From assembly GCA_014529385.2 (NCBI GenBank), contig CM043947.1, positions 124,408,891-124,472,890 of the forward strand: a stretch of DNA of 64,000 nucleotides, in the 5' to 3' direction. The position numbers were made by a program, and so were the translations under genes. Positions 1 to 12,700 of the stretch are shown here, one piece after another (position 1 is the stretch's first letter; each line of letters opens with the position of its first letter). The notes under the pieces were generated by a model. It made no database searches, was not told where the DNA came from, and saw nothing but the letters and a program-made list of their open reading frames with translations. This DNA is from Adiantum capillus-veneris (lineage: Eukaryota; Streptophyta; Polypodiopsida; Polypodiales; Pteridaceae).

Positions 1-245
1 TTCATTCTAGTTTTTCTAAGCGCTGGCCTACCCCATTTTTCCCAAATGTCTTTTGTGGATATGGATACTCTAGCCCCAATATCAAGTATAGCCAATGTTT
101 TAACTCCTTTGTATTCCACAGGTAAGGTGGTGTTTCCTTCTTCTCCTTCGCAATATTCCCCCACCTTGTTTATTGGCATAGGTTTAGCGTTTGCACTTTC
201 TTGTCGAGTTTTGTTTGATTGTTCATTTGAGGGTAGATCTTGAAG
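1..245 (-). pseudogene. Element B retropepsin (protease) fragment
   Basis: Reading the minus strand from about 120 toward 1 gives a protease-like stretch with the motif LDIGAR followed by WEKWGRP. It aligns with LDRGAG...WEKWGKP in element A (21464 region) and FDSGAR in element C (54.1-54.2 kb). The family's catalytic triplet is D-S/T-G, so the DIG seen here would be inactive. The window ends before the flap and the ILG motif. The plus-strand open frame over the same bases is a shadow. Confidence 0.65.
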
Positions 246-625
246 AGGTATTTTTAATCCCATCTTCCCCAAATTGTTGCCTACTTCATTCCATACATGT
301 GGTCTAATCTTAAGAAATTTAGATATAGTAATGGTGCACTATATTGGAGCTAACATCAACTCTTGCACACTCTTGTATCCATCATCTTGGATATTGCTAT
401 CCTGTGAGATGACACCACTCTAGTCTCCGATTCTTCCTCATGTTTTCCTATGTATGAGGGTAAGGTCTTCAAGGACTCTGGTTTTCTTTCAATTGAAACT
501 TCCGTCCCTGCATCTCCATTTAGAGATTGAATGTCTCCCTGATAGACTTCATGCCCTGTACTGAGCTCAGTTATGGGTGCAGATTGGAAAGTCGCATTTC
601 CATCTTTTGCACTTCCAATTGCTTC

Positions 626-3371
626 TCACAATTCATTTGTCCATGGCTCATCTATCTTTGGGATAGGTGCCAAAAACTGTGATCTTGACCTTGCATCATT
701 AGTGGTGTTGGCCACTACTTGATCATCTAGTTGAATTTCTAGGCTGTTGGTTTCTTGTGTTGCAGTCTTTGCTTGCACATCCTTTTGTGATTCTAGCTCA
801 ATGTTTCTTTGAGTTAATGTTTCAACAACCTTTGCCTTATGCATTTCAAATCGAACACTTTTTGGTTTTATTTCTGGAGGTGGAATAGGAGCTTCAGGCT
901 CCATCATTGCCTATGCAATTTTTACCAATTCCTTACACATTTTCAACCTCTCAGTCTCTACCTTGGCATGAGGATATTTCATCCCTCATTGCTCTAGGGA
1001 TTGGTTAGGTTTCAATCTAGCCTCATATGCTTCCAGTGCAGCATCTAATGGCTCTAGGACTTTGTCTACCAACACAGATCCTCTGGAAGACGCCTTCCTC
1101 GGTTTCTTATCGCTCACCACCCTTTTGTTTTCCCGTTCTTGTTTTAACTTCTCCTTTGTCTCTTGTAATTCTATTTGTAGTGCAGTTTGATTTGTAATTG
1201 TTTTTGCTTTAATTCTATCTCTTTTGGCTTTCCAGGATTTTTTCCCAGTCCTCATGACACACTAGTTGTTTCCCGTTGTTTGGGTTGTTGATGTTTCTCC
1301 TCATTATCATGGTCCTCAGCATTTTCTTTTGCTTGGGCTCTAGTCACTACCTTCACAGGAATTTTGGGTTCTGCCTTTGATCCACTTGGAGAAGGTAACA
1401 CTCCCACAACATTCGTTGTTGTTTTCCCCTGTTTGTTTGGGTGTTTTGGACAATTAGGAACAATGTGTGTAATGGCACACTCCAAAAAATATCCAATTAT
1501 CTCTACACGAGAACAATTCTTGGCCCAATGATTACCTCCACACTTGTAGCATGGTCCATCTTGTTGAGTCACTGGTGGCACAATTGATGGTTGTTCTTGC
1601 TTAGCCAGAATGGTCTCTGGTCTACGCTCTTCATTGGCTATGAACATCAGAGTGTCCTCATTCAATTTTGCTCATAGGTTCTTGCCCTAGCTTCGGTTGT
1701 GATACCTCAGCTCTCTGTAAAGCCCTTGATACAACCCAATTTTGAAATAATGGATGATTTGGTAATGGAATTTGTTTTTCTATTTGATTTCCAAATAGTA
1801 TCCCCCTCATGTAGGTTTGATTATAGTAGCACTCACTCATCTCATGATTAGTCCATTTTTTCTCAATGGCACACCATTTTATTTCGTTGTGCTTCTTGCA
1901 CTGCTAGCTCATCTAGGTTGGTCATTAATTGAGACATAACCACTTGCCTTGTGTTGGTTTCACTAGATGCTAAAGGAGAATTATCCATAGTAATCTTTGT
2001 ATCACCAATTTCCTCGCCATAGGCTTTACAATTGTCAACTAGGTATAACGCTTCTCTCGTGACTTGTTCAAAGGAAGTACGTCCTTTTAAGTGAATATAT
2101 TTCTTGAGAGTTTCATTTTTCAAACCCTCTATGAAGAGAATTGATAATCTTTCATCCTGTGGTAACTCGCGTTCCGGACATCTCTCTATATATTGTTTGA
2201 AGCGTAGTGATGCTTCCTTCACTCTCTCATCTTCTTTTTGCTTGAATGGATAGATTTGGGACACTGTGTTATGCTTGATTCCCCTTTTAGAGAACTCCAC
2301 AACAAATTCTTGCAACAGTTGTTCAATGTTTGAGAAGGCATTTTTGTCCAACGGTTGGAACCAATTCAATGCTATCCCTTCCAAGGTTAAGCCAAATCCC
2401 TCATATTGTGTATGAAAATAAAATACTTGTTCGGCTCTTAACACTTGTTTGAACAAGGATGCATGTACGTATGGATTCCTTAATCCACCATACTTCTTCT
2501 TGACACATTTGGCCAATTGATATGGTCTCATTGGTTCTGGTGTTCAACCATGTATCTCCCTCGTTCCTTCTTCTCGTCTTGGAGCATATCCTGGTGGAAT
2601 CCCCTTTGAGACATGTTTTAGAAATGTTGATGGATTTGTAAGTCTAATTGGTGGTCTCTTGGTTCCACTCAATGAGGTAGGAGCTACACTCTCGTGAATA
2701 GCTATTTTGGATGTTTGAGGTCCATTTGATTCCATAGTTTCAATGTTAGCTTCTTGCAAATCAGTCTCAAAAAACCCTGGTACGCTTACATTTGGTTGAA
2801 AGTAGTAAGCAAAGATTGGAGTACCCATGTTTGTATATCTTTCTAGCTCAATTGGGTTGATAAGTTTGTACTCTCATCCATACTTATCTACCATTAAAAC
2901 TTGCACTCCTTGGTCTTCTGTGTATGTGAAGGTGTAGAGGTTCTTGTAGTCTGTCAACTCTTCAATGATGGAATCTAAACATCTATAGAAGTTGTTTTGA
3001 TCCCCAATAGGTAACCTATAAAGGCCATCATAAGTGTAATCCGTTAGAACTCTCGTGGCTTCATTGGTTTTGATGAACCTCACGTTGGGTTTGTTGATTA
3101 GAGGATGCCTCTCCTCTAAGTCTCCAGCAATTTCCACTTTTTCTCTTCCAAACTCCCGCATTTTAGTTGATTGGTTTTACTTCCAGTGAGCTACATGATC
3201 ACCTGACAAATATCCATGAGCCATGCCTTGAGGTTTGGCTTGATATGATTGATAAGCCTCATGGTCTTGTCTCAACCCTCTTGTTATAGGTGTTGCAGTA
3301 TTTCTGGTTGTTTGTGTAGGTGGCATAGCTCTGAGTTGAGTGGGAAAGCCTAAAGATGGATGAGTTGTCAT
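626..3371 (-). pseudogene. Element B gag, broken
   Basis: The Gag of element B reads on the minus strand from about 3371 to 626, in about eight open pieces separated by frameshifts and stops. In order: a short N-terminal piece (3177-3371); an uncharacterised module (2874-3161) with the FYRC and VDKYG motifs also found in A and C; a linker (2544-2828); the retrotransposon Gag core (1863-2531) with FGLTLEGIALNWF and VSQIYPFKQK; a Pro/Gln-rich linker; a zinc knuckle CYKCGGNHWAKNC (1252-1665 piece) with a second, damaged knuckle-like run behind it; then basic and charged segments (986-1255, 626-907) leading to the protease. Gag would form the particle core and bind RNA. No piece is long enough to be functional. 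Confidence 0.8.
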
Positions 3372-4653
3372 GATTATGCCTCACTCAATACTCTCAAGAT
3401 GGTCCTTGATAAGAACACCTTGGCTTAGTGCACACAATCCTTTTTTGCCCCTGGTCAAGTCTCTAAAAAGTCAGGCTTTGGTGTCCCATTGACCTTTGGA
3501 TACTGGTTTTGGGTACCCTAAAAGTTTGTAAATGGGAATCCTAGAAAATTTCACTCTAAAATAAAAAGAGTGAAGAAAGCTTCCTTATCTCACAAGCTTT
3601 CTTCCTAGCTACAGGAGACTCAGTTTGGAGTTGTGTGTTAAAAGTTAGAGCAGTTTTGGTAAACTGCAATTGAAACAGCACTCAAAAGAGTTTCAGGATC
3701 AAGACACAAAGAGATTTTGTTCTTGTATCTTGGCTTCCAGAGGTTATTTTTCACTCAAACTTGAGATTTGGGATGTACTCAAGTAGATCTACAAACTTAT
3801 GAAGTCAAATACCCTCACTATGTCTCTAGAGGTACACTGATCGCGATCGTAGTTATGAGCCGAAATTCAACCAAATTTGGCATGCTTGTAGACACTGATG
3901 TTTTAAGGCTATCCCCCAAATCCTTTTGCATTTGGATCACCAAAAGTCAAGATTTTACAGTTTCTGAGTCGGTCGGGCTAGTTTTACCCAAGTGGCCTGA
4001 TCTCCTTGGTCTTTGATGTTTTTGGGTGTGGTTGCTTTAGACAAACTTGTTTAGAATCTTATCAGGAAGGCACATGTCAAATCTTGTACAATTCTGACAC
4101 TGAGGTACACCGATTGCGATCGTAGTATCAGAGCCAAATCTGATGAAATTTTACAGGCTCTCTCTAACAAGTATTTCCTAGTGTTTGGTGCTACCACTTT
4201 GTGATTTGAATCAATTTGAGCTTTGTTTGGTCCGATTTTCTAATTTCAGAGTCTTATGACCCTCTTGCCAAAGTTATGGTTTTCTGGTGTTTTTGACTTT
4301 ATCTTTTGCCCCAAATCTGACTGGAATGTGATTTACTTATCCTAATCCTAAGTATAGAAATGAAAGAACATAAGAAAATTAATCAAACAAAACAAACAGG
4401 ATAAAAAACGGATGATGGATGAGTACTCAATCAATACAAAGAAATTTGAAGAGAAAAAATGCTTAAAGCAACCTCACTCACAACTGCCTATATCTCTCAA
4501 GAGTAGATCTAACCAGTCGGTACCCTAGACTCCACTAAGCACTAAACCCCTGTCTAGATGCTTCACTGAAATGTAAATGGGAATGGAAATTATCTTTTGG
4601 AACAATAAAAAAACTCTAAATACGCACTCGGTCACTCATCACCCAAGATTCAT
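3372..4653 (-). other. Element B leader (5' UTR)
   Basis: Non-coding sequence between the PBS and gag of element B. It carries two TCGCGA-type palindromes, GATCGCGATC at 3839-3848 and CGATTGCGATCG at 4111-4122, each preceded by GGTACAC and 272 bp apart. About 70 bp past the first lies TATCCCCCAAATCC, which resembles a conserved stretch following the palindromes in the leader of element A. The plus-strand open frame here (3768-4016) is not credible as a gene. Confidence 0.6.
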
Positions 4654-4671
4654 TCCCTAGCAGTGGCGTCA
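4654..4671 (-). promoter_or_regulatory. Element B primer binding site
   Basis: Directly inside the LTR the minus strand reads TGACGCCACTGCTAGGGA. It sits in the same place as, and resembles, the sites of elements A (TGGCGCCGCTGTCGAGGA) and C (TGGCGTTGCTACCGGGGA). All three resemble the TGGCGCCGTTGCCGGGG-type site of plant Athila/Tat-like elements, which pairs with the 3' end of tRNA-Asp. The match in B is the weakest of the three. Confidence 0.6.
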
Positions 4672-4672
4672 A

Positions 4673-5161
4673 TGTTTGTGGGTCGCCGCAACGGACGTCC
4701 ATAGCATAGCCTTCAGGCATCAACATAAATATCAATACCATGGAAGCAGCTTGGATGAGGCATGGAAACTCACTAGGGTGTCAATCCTAATGAAGTGAAC
4801 TCGAAGATATGCAACTACTAACTCTACAAGCAAATCAAACGCACTAAAGCCAAGTAATCTGCCTATGTCTTCTACACAGCTCTACAGTCATCACGCATGT
4901 TTACCATGAAAATCATATTGGATTCGCACGAAACTTGAAGGGAAGCTACAGGAGACTATCAGGAGCATCTCCTATCACTGTCACAGCATTCTGGATGGGT
5001 ACACGGATCGCGATCGTTTGTCCCAAAGTACGCAAAAACAGTAAACGAATGATCCTAAAGGATCGTTTTTGGGTCCCTAAATCCTCTCCTAGGGTCAAAA
5101 CAACATAAAATACGCATATAAACACTCAAAACAGTGATTTAAGGCCACAACGGTTGCCGCA
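4673..5161 (-). repeat. Element B 5' LTR (inferred ends)
   Basis: The inner end is set by the PBS and by similarity to the LTR of element C: both run TGTTNGTGGGTCGCCGC(A/G) and then ACGGACGTC on the plus strand (4673 and 61335). The outer end at 5161 is inferred from a terminal CA and the start of CACTA transposase sequence; the partner LTR lies outside the window, so it cannot be confirmed. One palindrome copy, GATCGCGATC, sits at 5006-5015. Confidence 0.5.
5006..5015. repeat. TCGCGA palindrome in element B LTR
   Basis: GATCGCGATC, preceded by GGGTACACG and followed by GTTTG. It is the LTR copy of the palindrome repeated in the leader at 3839 and 4111. Element C has GGTACATAGATCATGATCC at the equivalent place in its own LTR (61661 region). 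Confidence 0.7.
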
Positions 5162-7974
5162 TTTTTTTTCGATGTGTAGATTTCTCAAAGAGCACATACT
5201 GCTAGCTGATAATATGATGTCAGATTCCAGAGAGGAAGTAAGAAAGATCTTGCAAAAATTGGGGATGGAGTACAAATCTATTTATGCTTGTCCTAACGAC
5301 TGCATTATTTTTAGAGGGAAATACATAGACATGGAGAAGTGTCCGAAATGTGAGTCCGAGAGATATCGAGTAGATCTCCACGGACAAAAAATTCCACAGA
5401 AGGTTTTGCGACTCTTTCCTCTGCTACATCGCATCAAAAATTTCTTCGAATGTAAGTCCATGGCCGCCCTAGCATCATGGCATGAGGAGAATAGATCTTC
5501 GGATGGTGTGTTGCGGATTCCTGCAGATTGCACGGCTTGGAAGCATATAGATGACACATGGTTGGATTTTTGATAGGGAAGCTCTAAATTTGCACCTTAG
5601 CCTAGCTATGGATGGCGTAAATCCATTTGGTTTAGAGGTCAACATCTTACAATGTATGGCCAATTGTCATTGTCAACTACAACATTCCCCCGTGGTTGAC
5701 TACTAAGAAGGGGTACCTATTTCTAAGCTTGATTGTGACGGGGCGGTATAAAGTGAAGAATATGGATGTGTATCTTTGTCCACTATTGGCAGAGCTACAA
5801 CAATTGTGGATTGGCATAGAAGTGGTGGATATGAGCTGACACACAGGTCGATGCAATGCTTTGATGAGAGGCATATTAATGTGGACCATGCATGACTATC
5901 CCGGACTAACAAAATGCTCAGGTGATACATACTCAAACTCAAACGCTATAAACCTTGTGTTTTCTCAAGATTATCTATTGTCATCTGTATCCATGCAGGG
6001 CTTCAAACAAGCCAATACAGAGCATGTGTCACATGTGGACCTAGACTTAATGCACGTCGGGCCCCGAGGAGGTCACCTAATAAAAATGTAACCTATCACG
6101 TGAGTTCAACAAAAGGGTATTTAAAACTCTTGGAACTTACAGAATTATATATATAGAACGGCATTATTTTGTCAAATTTGAACAAAACTTACAGATTTTA
6201 AAAGAAAAGGGTACATTATATTCCTAACAAAATTCACAGATAAGGGTTTTTACAAACATGTCTTGAACGCACTTGATATGGTAGTTTTACACATAGTGAA
6301 CCCCCAGAGCGTTGGGCACCCTGACTGAAGAAGCAAATCTATGAAGGTCAGCAAGTGCCTCTTCTAGAGAATCACGAGTTACACGACGGTTTTTTGGGAA
6401 GAGAGCCACCGAGGATGTCTAACTCTCTCTATGGTATGGATTACCATATTGGCTTAGACTCATGATCAATCACTTGCTTGATCCAATGCACATATTCAAG
6501 AATGTGGGTAATTTGTTGTGGGACCATCTCATCAACAAGAAAGATACTTTGGGGGCCATAATTGACCTTAGAAATGTGGATCGTATGGAGTAATATTGGC
6601 CGCTTACAACACCTCATGGATCGATAAAACTTCCTAAAGTGCCATGGATTTTGACAGGAGGCCAAGAACACAAAGTAAAAGAGATCATTCGATCCGTGTG
6701 GACGCCCACTAGTGTAATGCACTCGCTCTGAACATGTTTCACTAAAGAAGGAAAGCTTACTAGTTTGAAGTTACACATGGCATAAAATGTATCAGGCATG
6801 TTTGAAGTGGAATATATCATAGTGGGAATTGTGTAACATATCCGTGTGTGGACTTTAATATCATGCTAGACGTGTCTTGTAGTTTATTTTACCAGTGGAC
6901 ATTGAGGGATGTTTGTCTCCAGACATCCGTACCACAATCTACAAACTTGCAAAGTTGGTGCAATGGATATCAGAAAAGGAGGTCCATGTAGATTCCATAC
7001 CATCCGCCAAACTAGATGCTGCTGAGGTTGTATGCATGCTTGAGGAACACTTTCCTACTACCATGCGAACCATTCAAGTGCATCTTCTTGTTCACATAGT
7101 TGATGAGGTGAAAATAGTTGGCACCGTGCATTCTAGATGGATGTTCCTTTTAGAACATTTCATGAAAACACTCAAGGGATATGTGCGTCAGAAGACACGT
7201 CCAGAGGGTACCATGGCAGAAGATTGGCTGGTATCACAGTCCCTAGTTTACATTGGAGAGTGGCTAGATGGATTTGAGAAAGCCCAAGACGACATGCTAT
7301 GGATAACCATAGAAGATGAGTGCATATATGGGATTTTCATGTGCAATATCGGTGTTGAGAAAAAAATGACGGAAGATCTAGAGGCTAAAATCAATTGATT
7401 TTGCATGCTTCACAATCTAGTGATGCAAATGTGGATTTCACAATACAAGGATGCAAAGCAAGAGCGACAAAGGTCATGAATCGAGTGGAGATGGGGAAGA
7501 TGACCACCGATGCATTATCTGGTGGGTCTTGAGAGCCTATCAACATTCATGATCTTAAGATGGTTGCACAACCAATTGAAAAGTGCACAACAGTGCAAAA
7601 AACAAGTGACTGAGGAGGAGTGGGAGTACTCTCGAGGTTGCGCAACCAGGGTAAATTTGCAATGTACAACTCATGGATTTCTAGATGTTTGGACAGCCAT
7701 TCATAATCTTTGTTGGTTGTAGTATAAGTTATACACAGTATCATGGTATAAAGGTCAACATTTTAGGGTTGAATTGATCGACAAAAAGCTTTCTACACAA
7801 GATTGTGGAATCATGGCAAAATTCAAACAATCTAGTCGAGGATGGTCCTCTAATGTAGATCCTAAGCTGGCAGAACTCACTTACTTTGGCACGCTACAAG
7901 AGATTTTGAGGATTGATTATAGAGGATCTTTTGTGGATCTGTTTGACGTGCAATGGTTCAAGATAAACATGTAG
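5154..7974 (+). pseudogene. CACTA (En/Spm) TNP2-type transposase remnant
   Basis: The plus strand carries a decayed CACTA transposase. From 5154 to 5573 it reads like the TNP2 start (Transposase_21): YACPNDC...CPKCESERY, then DGVLRIPADCTAWKHID, and in another frame AMDGVNPFG. Further TNP2 pieces follow at about 5740-5910 (VYLCPLLAELQQLW, TMHDYPGLTKCSG) and 6430-6600 (LDPMHIFKNVGNLLW). The 6895-7398 frame matches DUF4218: LEEHFPTT, then VGTVHSRWMFLLEHFMKTLK. The 7774-7974 frame resembles DUF4216: TQDCGIMAKF, ELTYFGTLQEI, DVQWFKINM. This domain order is the usual one for CACTA transposases, which cut and paste elements with CACTA ends. The N-terminus is missing where element B begins, and there are many stops and frameshifts. 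I found no terminal repeats. Confidence 0.8.
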
Positions 7975-8009
7975 GGTTACAAAGCTACCGTGCAAAGAGG
8001 AGAGTCAAA

Positions 8010-8175
8010 ATATGTGCACCAAAATATTAAACCCAAATCAAAAGCATACTAACGCCACAAGTAGTAGCTAGATCCTCCAAAGCTTGCAATTTTCCGGTCC
8101 AATTTTGATTTCTCTTTGAAGCTTACCCTCAGTTGGTTGACCTTCATAGTGGTTGTAGTAGAAGCTTAGTACTCT
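8010..8175 (+). repeat. Copy 1 of an inverted dispersed repeat
   Basis: About 165 bp here match the reverse complement of 48494-48668 with scattered differences. Shared landmarks include ACCAAAATATTAA, CGCCACAAGTAG, TAGATCCTCCAAAGCTTGCA and GTGGTTGTAGTAGAAGCTTA. It could be an end region of the CACTA element or an independent repeat family; the sequence does not decide. Confidence 0.75.
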
Positions 8176-8707
8176 ATAAATACATAGTGAAGCTTCTACA
8201 GAGGCTTTGAACTAGGATGAGGCTTGTGGGCATGGCTATACAAAGCACAAGATTTCGTCATGCAGCTTGATCACAGAGCATTGACAAGCAGTACCTATGA
8301 CTAGGGAGATTATCTTGCACATAGCTCAAAATAAAAGGCGTTTAAGATGAGAGCGTGTACACCTGGATTGCATGATTTGTTATTTGACATTCGTTTTATT
8401 CGTGAATAATGGTCGATTAATACGTTCTAAATATTTATTCCTGCGTTGTCAAGAAGTTGACGGTCTTGCCAGGAAGGCACTGGGATTCTTGCTGTGAGAG
8501 TTTATGAGGAAGCTCAAGGGTTATGAGAAGGAGCTAAGATGTAGATAACATAGCTTCTAGAGCTAAAGAAGAAATGTAGCCAAAGAAGCCGCTCACTTTC
8601 CCTTACAAACACACACGTGATGGAGAGAACTCATGAAAGATACTCAAAATAAAACAAAAATGAAAACATCGAGATTACGATCATATCGTATCATGGGTAG
8701 GATAAAA

Positions 8708-8712
8708 GGGTG
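8708..8712. other. Element A target-site duplication, left
   Basis: GGGTG lies directly before the left LTR; AGGTG follows the right LTR at 27967-27971. Four of five bases agree, as expected for an old 5-bp duplication with one substitution. Confidence 0.6.
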
Positions 8713-9669
8713 TGTTTTAGGGAAAAACTACTCCCCTGTTCATACTCACGAGCACGACACAGACAACATACTTATCATCCGATGACATGACTAGCCCGTA
8801 GGTGCACGTCGGCAATCTCGTTAGCTTGTGAGGCTGAGACCAATCTACACATACGCACTTTTATGATGCATCAATCACTAACCCTGGTAGAATGCAACCC
8901 ACTCTATCCCTAAACGCTCACAACATTGTTTACACGTCCAATGAACTCGGAATCGCATCAAACTTACTAGGCATCATCCCCTCACTAGGACATACTTACC
9001 TATAAGTCTAATCTCACCAGATTTGAACCCTAGCTATCTAGAATACTATCACGATAGACCAACAGGTCATAATCCAAAAGTGGGCGAAACTTAAGTTTAT
9101 CAGTATCTATGTGTAGCTAATCTCTTTCTCATTCCATAAGGCACTTGATTATTGAAAACAGATCTCTTTCTCATTCCATAAGGCACTTGATTATTGAAAA
9201 CAGACACCGTTTGTGCTACTTACAAGCAAAACAAGCTCGAGAAAGAATCGATAGCGATCGACTCGAAACGGCGAATGCGTGGCGTGGGCGTGTAGCTCTC
9301 GGAGAGACTACCGCGATGGTGTGGTCGCGTCGTGAATCCGGTGAGGGAGAAGCACGTAGCAAAGAGGATAAGACACACTCACTCTCTCTCTCTCTCACTC
9401 TCAGACTTGTACGACACATGATTAATATTCAAAAAATGGTTCTAAGGTGACTTTTATACTTTAGTCACCTTAGCTCAAAAATGTACATGAGGTTCTCTTG
9501 CTCATGATTACAAAGTGGGAATAAATTTGAGTCGTGACTAACTGACTAATATTTACATAATCCAGACGAATGGATCAAAATGATAAGACGTCTTTGACAT
9601 AAAAAATGGAATTTGATATGATTTACAAGATGGTCTCATTACAACAGTTGGACCAATGGGGCTCCAACA
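8713..9669 (-). repeat. Element A 3' LTR (957 bp)
   Basis: Matches 27054-27966 across its whole length. It is 44 bp longer, mainly because a 42-bp block (9121-9162) is tandemly repeated at 9163-9204; the 5' LTR has one copy. It holds a palindrome-like CTATCACGATAGAC at 9046-9059 and a short CT run near 9380. The open frames inside (9145-9450 plus and its minus shadow) recur in the other LTR and are not genes. Confidence 0.93.
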
Positions 9670-9683
9670 CTCCTCCCCTCCTT
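9670..9683 (-). promoter_or_regulatory. Element A polypurine tract
   Basis: On the minus strand the bases directly upstream of the 3' LTR read AAGGAGGGGAGGAG, followed by the LTR start (TGTTGGAGC). Position and composition are those of a plus-strand DNA synthesis primer in LTR retrotransposons. Confidence 0.8.
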
Positions 9684-9788
9684 ATTCATGTCTACCACGA
9701 CATGATCGTCTTTGTCTTCATTGTCGTTGTCGCCTTTCTTGGGTGATTTGATGTAGAAATGCATCATAGCGCATAGACTCACTTGCCA

Positions 9789-12700
9789 TTAATGGGTCAA
9801 AAGTTTTTGACTTGTACATGAAGAAGCCCGCGTAAAATGCTTCTTCAAAGGTTTGGAGATGGTAGCTTGGCAGAAAAGCCGTTTGAAATAGGCATACAAT
9901 ATTGGCTCTGTCGGTGGCCCACTTAGATTGTATGACAACTCTGAGATGTTTCTTTCAGTATTCATATACTCTGATGTCCAGCTTTCTGAGAAGACTGTGA
10001 GACAGACCAAAAATGTTCGAGCTATCTTACATAGCATCTTGCAGGATAGGTCAGGAGAGCCTCCGAATTCTGCTATGGCGCCCTGCAGGGTTTTCACCAT
10101 GTAAGAACCGGATATTCTCTTTCCCTCTGCTGGCCCTGGCATTACTGGATAATTCAGCCATGTTGGATGTCTGCTCTGTAGTGCTTTATGTTGGCTGTAG
10201 GTGTATGTTCGGGGAGTTGGGAAAAACGTTCTGTCATTCCTCAGCTCAGGCGGTGCGTTGACTAAGTGGATCAGGTTATTAGGGTGATCCAATAGCCATT
10301 GACGCCTCTACTTTGGCTGGATGTCCACTATTCTGTTTTGTTGTTCCCTATCCTGTACTTCTCTTTCAAACACTGGCACTTGTTCTTCTTTTTCGAGCTG
10401 TCGTTGATGTGTTAGAGTTTCGTACTTCAGCAGAGCATAGGGTAACATAGGTGCATTCCATTCCTTCCGTAGCTCTGTTGCTGTTTTGCCCGATCTGGAA
10501 ATCCCTTGTAGCAACTCCTTTTCGAGTTTCATAGCCTTGTACCATATCATTTCTGTTTGTTTTTTCATCTGCTCGGCCAGCCTCTGCTCTTCCAATTTCG
10601 TGACTGAATCTTCTTCTGTCTCTTGGTCTTTGGAGCCGGTTTGATCCGTCTGCGTATCTGGTGCCTCCTGTTCATCTGAATCATCCTCGTACTCATCTTG
10701 ACCCCCATATACTTCGGCGAGTCCAGCCAAATTCGTTGTTGCTGGCTCCATGTGCACTCGTACCTATCCTTGGTGCTGCCCCGCACTTTGTAGACTTGCG
10801 ATTTGTGCGGCCATTGTTCTACTATTGATTTGTAGAGCTTGAAATTCCATTTCTTTTTTAGCTGCAGACTCCTCTAGCTGTTTTAACCTGATGTGCAAGT
10901 TTTCATTTTCTTCTCTGAGTTATTTGGAAACAATGCTTTCCATTTCACTGTCAGGAGTTGGTCCTTGTTGTTGTTCACTTTGCAAGTCAGAAATTTGTCT
11001 TTGTAGTTGATCTTCTGCTCTAAGCGCACTTTTAGCAATCATTAAACGCTTTTTTCTTTCCAACTCCGGCTCCCTCTTTAGTGCAGCCACTTCTTCTTCT
11101 GGGTGGACTGCTGGTGTTGTTGGTAGCGACGTTTTTTGCTTCTTAGCGCATTCGATTTCTCTTGCTTGGATATCTGTTACTGCTCTCAAATCTTTGACTT
11201 CAATCTGTAAGTCATTGATGATGACTTGCAAACTTTTGATGGTCTCTAGTGCATCTTGCTTTTCCTTTTCCAACTTTTGGATGTGTTCGTCTCTGTCACT
11301 GACATCTTCAAAGAATACGTTTATTGTATCTTCACATATGGCATTGAAGTCTTCCGACTCCTGTAAATTGTCTTTGAGAAGATTTAATGTGCCTTTGAGC
11401 CCCAATATTTCAGCATCTCTGATGCTGATCAGCTTTAGAGTGTCCTCCCTTTGCTCTTGCACTCTCAGAACTTCCTCATCAGTTTTTGTAGCTTCATTTT
11501 GTTGGACCTGTTCTGATCAGCTAACCATTGACTGTGCAGTCTTGTTCGGTTTAGTATTGTCACCATTGACTGCAAATCTTCATCTATAGTAGCTTCCAGC
11601 TCAATTTCTTGAGAGGAAGAAGCTTTATCTTTAGTCTGATCCACCTCCTTTTGCTTGCCTTTATCACTTTGTGATATGGCTCCAGTGTTTGGGTGTCTAT
11701 CTGTTCCTTCTTCTTCTTCTTCCTCTTCTTCCTGTTCACTGGGCGTTGTGTGAACTCTTTCATCACGATGTGAGTTTTTTGAATGCGAAGTCGATTCAGC
11801 AGATGGGCTAGATTGCCTTTCACTTGTATCTAGCCTTGAAGATGGCAGCGGTGTTTCCTGATCACGCGAAGTTGGCCTCAGCTGATCTCTCACAGTTTTG
11901 AGATCCTCATCTTCTAGTAGCAATTATGGTTCATCCCTAACATTTCTTTCTTGGATGTACCTCTCGAACCAGTCCAGCTCAAAAGTCGGGCTGTTTCTAT
12001 TCTTCGTTCTCAATGTGAAAGTGCTACTAGAAGGTTTCCAAGTGGCGCCTACATCGCCTCGTAGAGATCTTTCTAGAGCAAACCCTTCTAGCATCCTTTC
12101 CATTTTTGCTATCTTCTGCAACCTGGTGTTGTTTTCCATTTCCGCTTTCTGATTCTTTAGTCGGGCATCTTCCTCTTCAGTTCTTTTTTCTTCTTCCATC
12201 TTTTCTTGTGTACTTCTTGTCACTCTTTCCAGCTTGTGTCCTCCAATGGTGTTAATAGATGTCGGTACTTTCCTTGTGATCTGTCTTCGCTATTTTCCCT
12301 TAATACCAGCCAATTGTTCTAATGAGGGGCAGGTGGCAACTGATATGCCGCGCCTATGGCATGGTATATTACTCTGGTTAGGACTTCTCCTCCTGCAATG
12401 TAATTGGGTCTATCCTTCCTTAGCTTTGTCATTTCTTCAAACATATATGACGCGTGATCTATATAGAACTCACGGGTCATTCCCATAGCCCATGTCAGTG
12501 TGGTTGAGATGCTCCCGTGCGGTGTAGTGTATCTTGGCGGCCTTTTGCTGTAGCTCAACAAACACTGACTGTAGATCTGTGTCAGTTCTCTTACTTCCGG
12601 GTTTGCTATGAGTTCGAAAGAAGGTAGTTTGGACTTTTGCAAGTAAACTGTGAGGTTTTTTGCCTTCTTTCTCTCATGTTTGCTCCTTGATCTGACAATT

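Larger units (their letters stand above)
1..5161 (-). mobile_element. Element B: 5' half of a Ty3/gypsy retrotransposon
   Basis: A minus-strand LTR retrotransposon enters from the right with its 5' LTR (about 4673-5161), a tRNA-type primer binding site, a 1.28-kb leader, gag and the start of the protease, then leaves the window at base 1. It is a diverged relative of elements A (8713-27966) and C (52760-61335): the Gag core, the CX2CX3HX4C knuckle, the protease and the LTR ending next to the PBS all align by eye. The PBS type and the protease-RT style suggest the non-chromovirus (Athila/Tat-like) branch of plant Ty3/gypsy; that placement is inference. The coding frame is broken many times, so it is a fossil. 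Its LTR abuts the CACTA transposase at 5154, suggesting it inserted into that older element. Confidence 0.8.
7975..8712. other. Non-coding stretch between CACTA remnant and element A
   Basis: No gene recognised. It may be the 3' part of the CACTA element. Bases 8010-8175 are repeated in inverted orientation at 48494-48668. The rest shows nothing I can name. Confidence 0.4.

Noticed and set aside
9145-9450. Small genes in the LTRs of element A
   Set aside because: Open frames lie wholly in LTRs and decay differently in the two copies.
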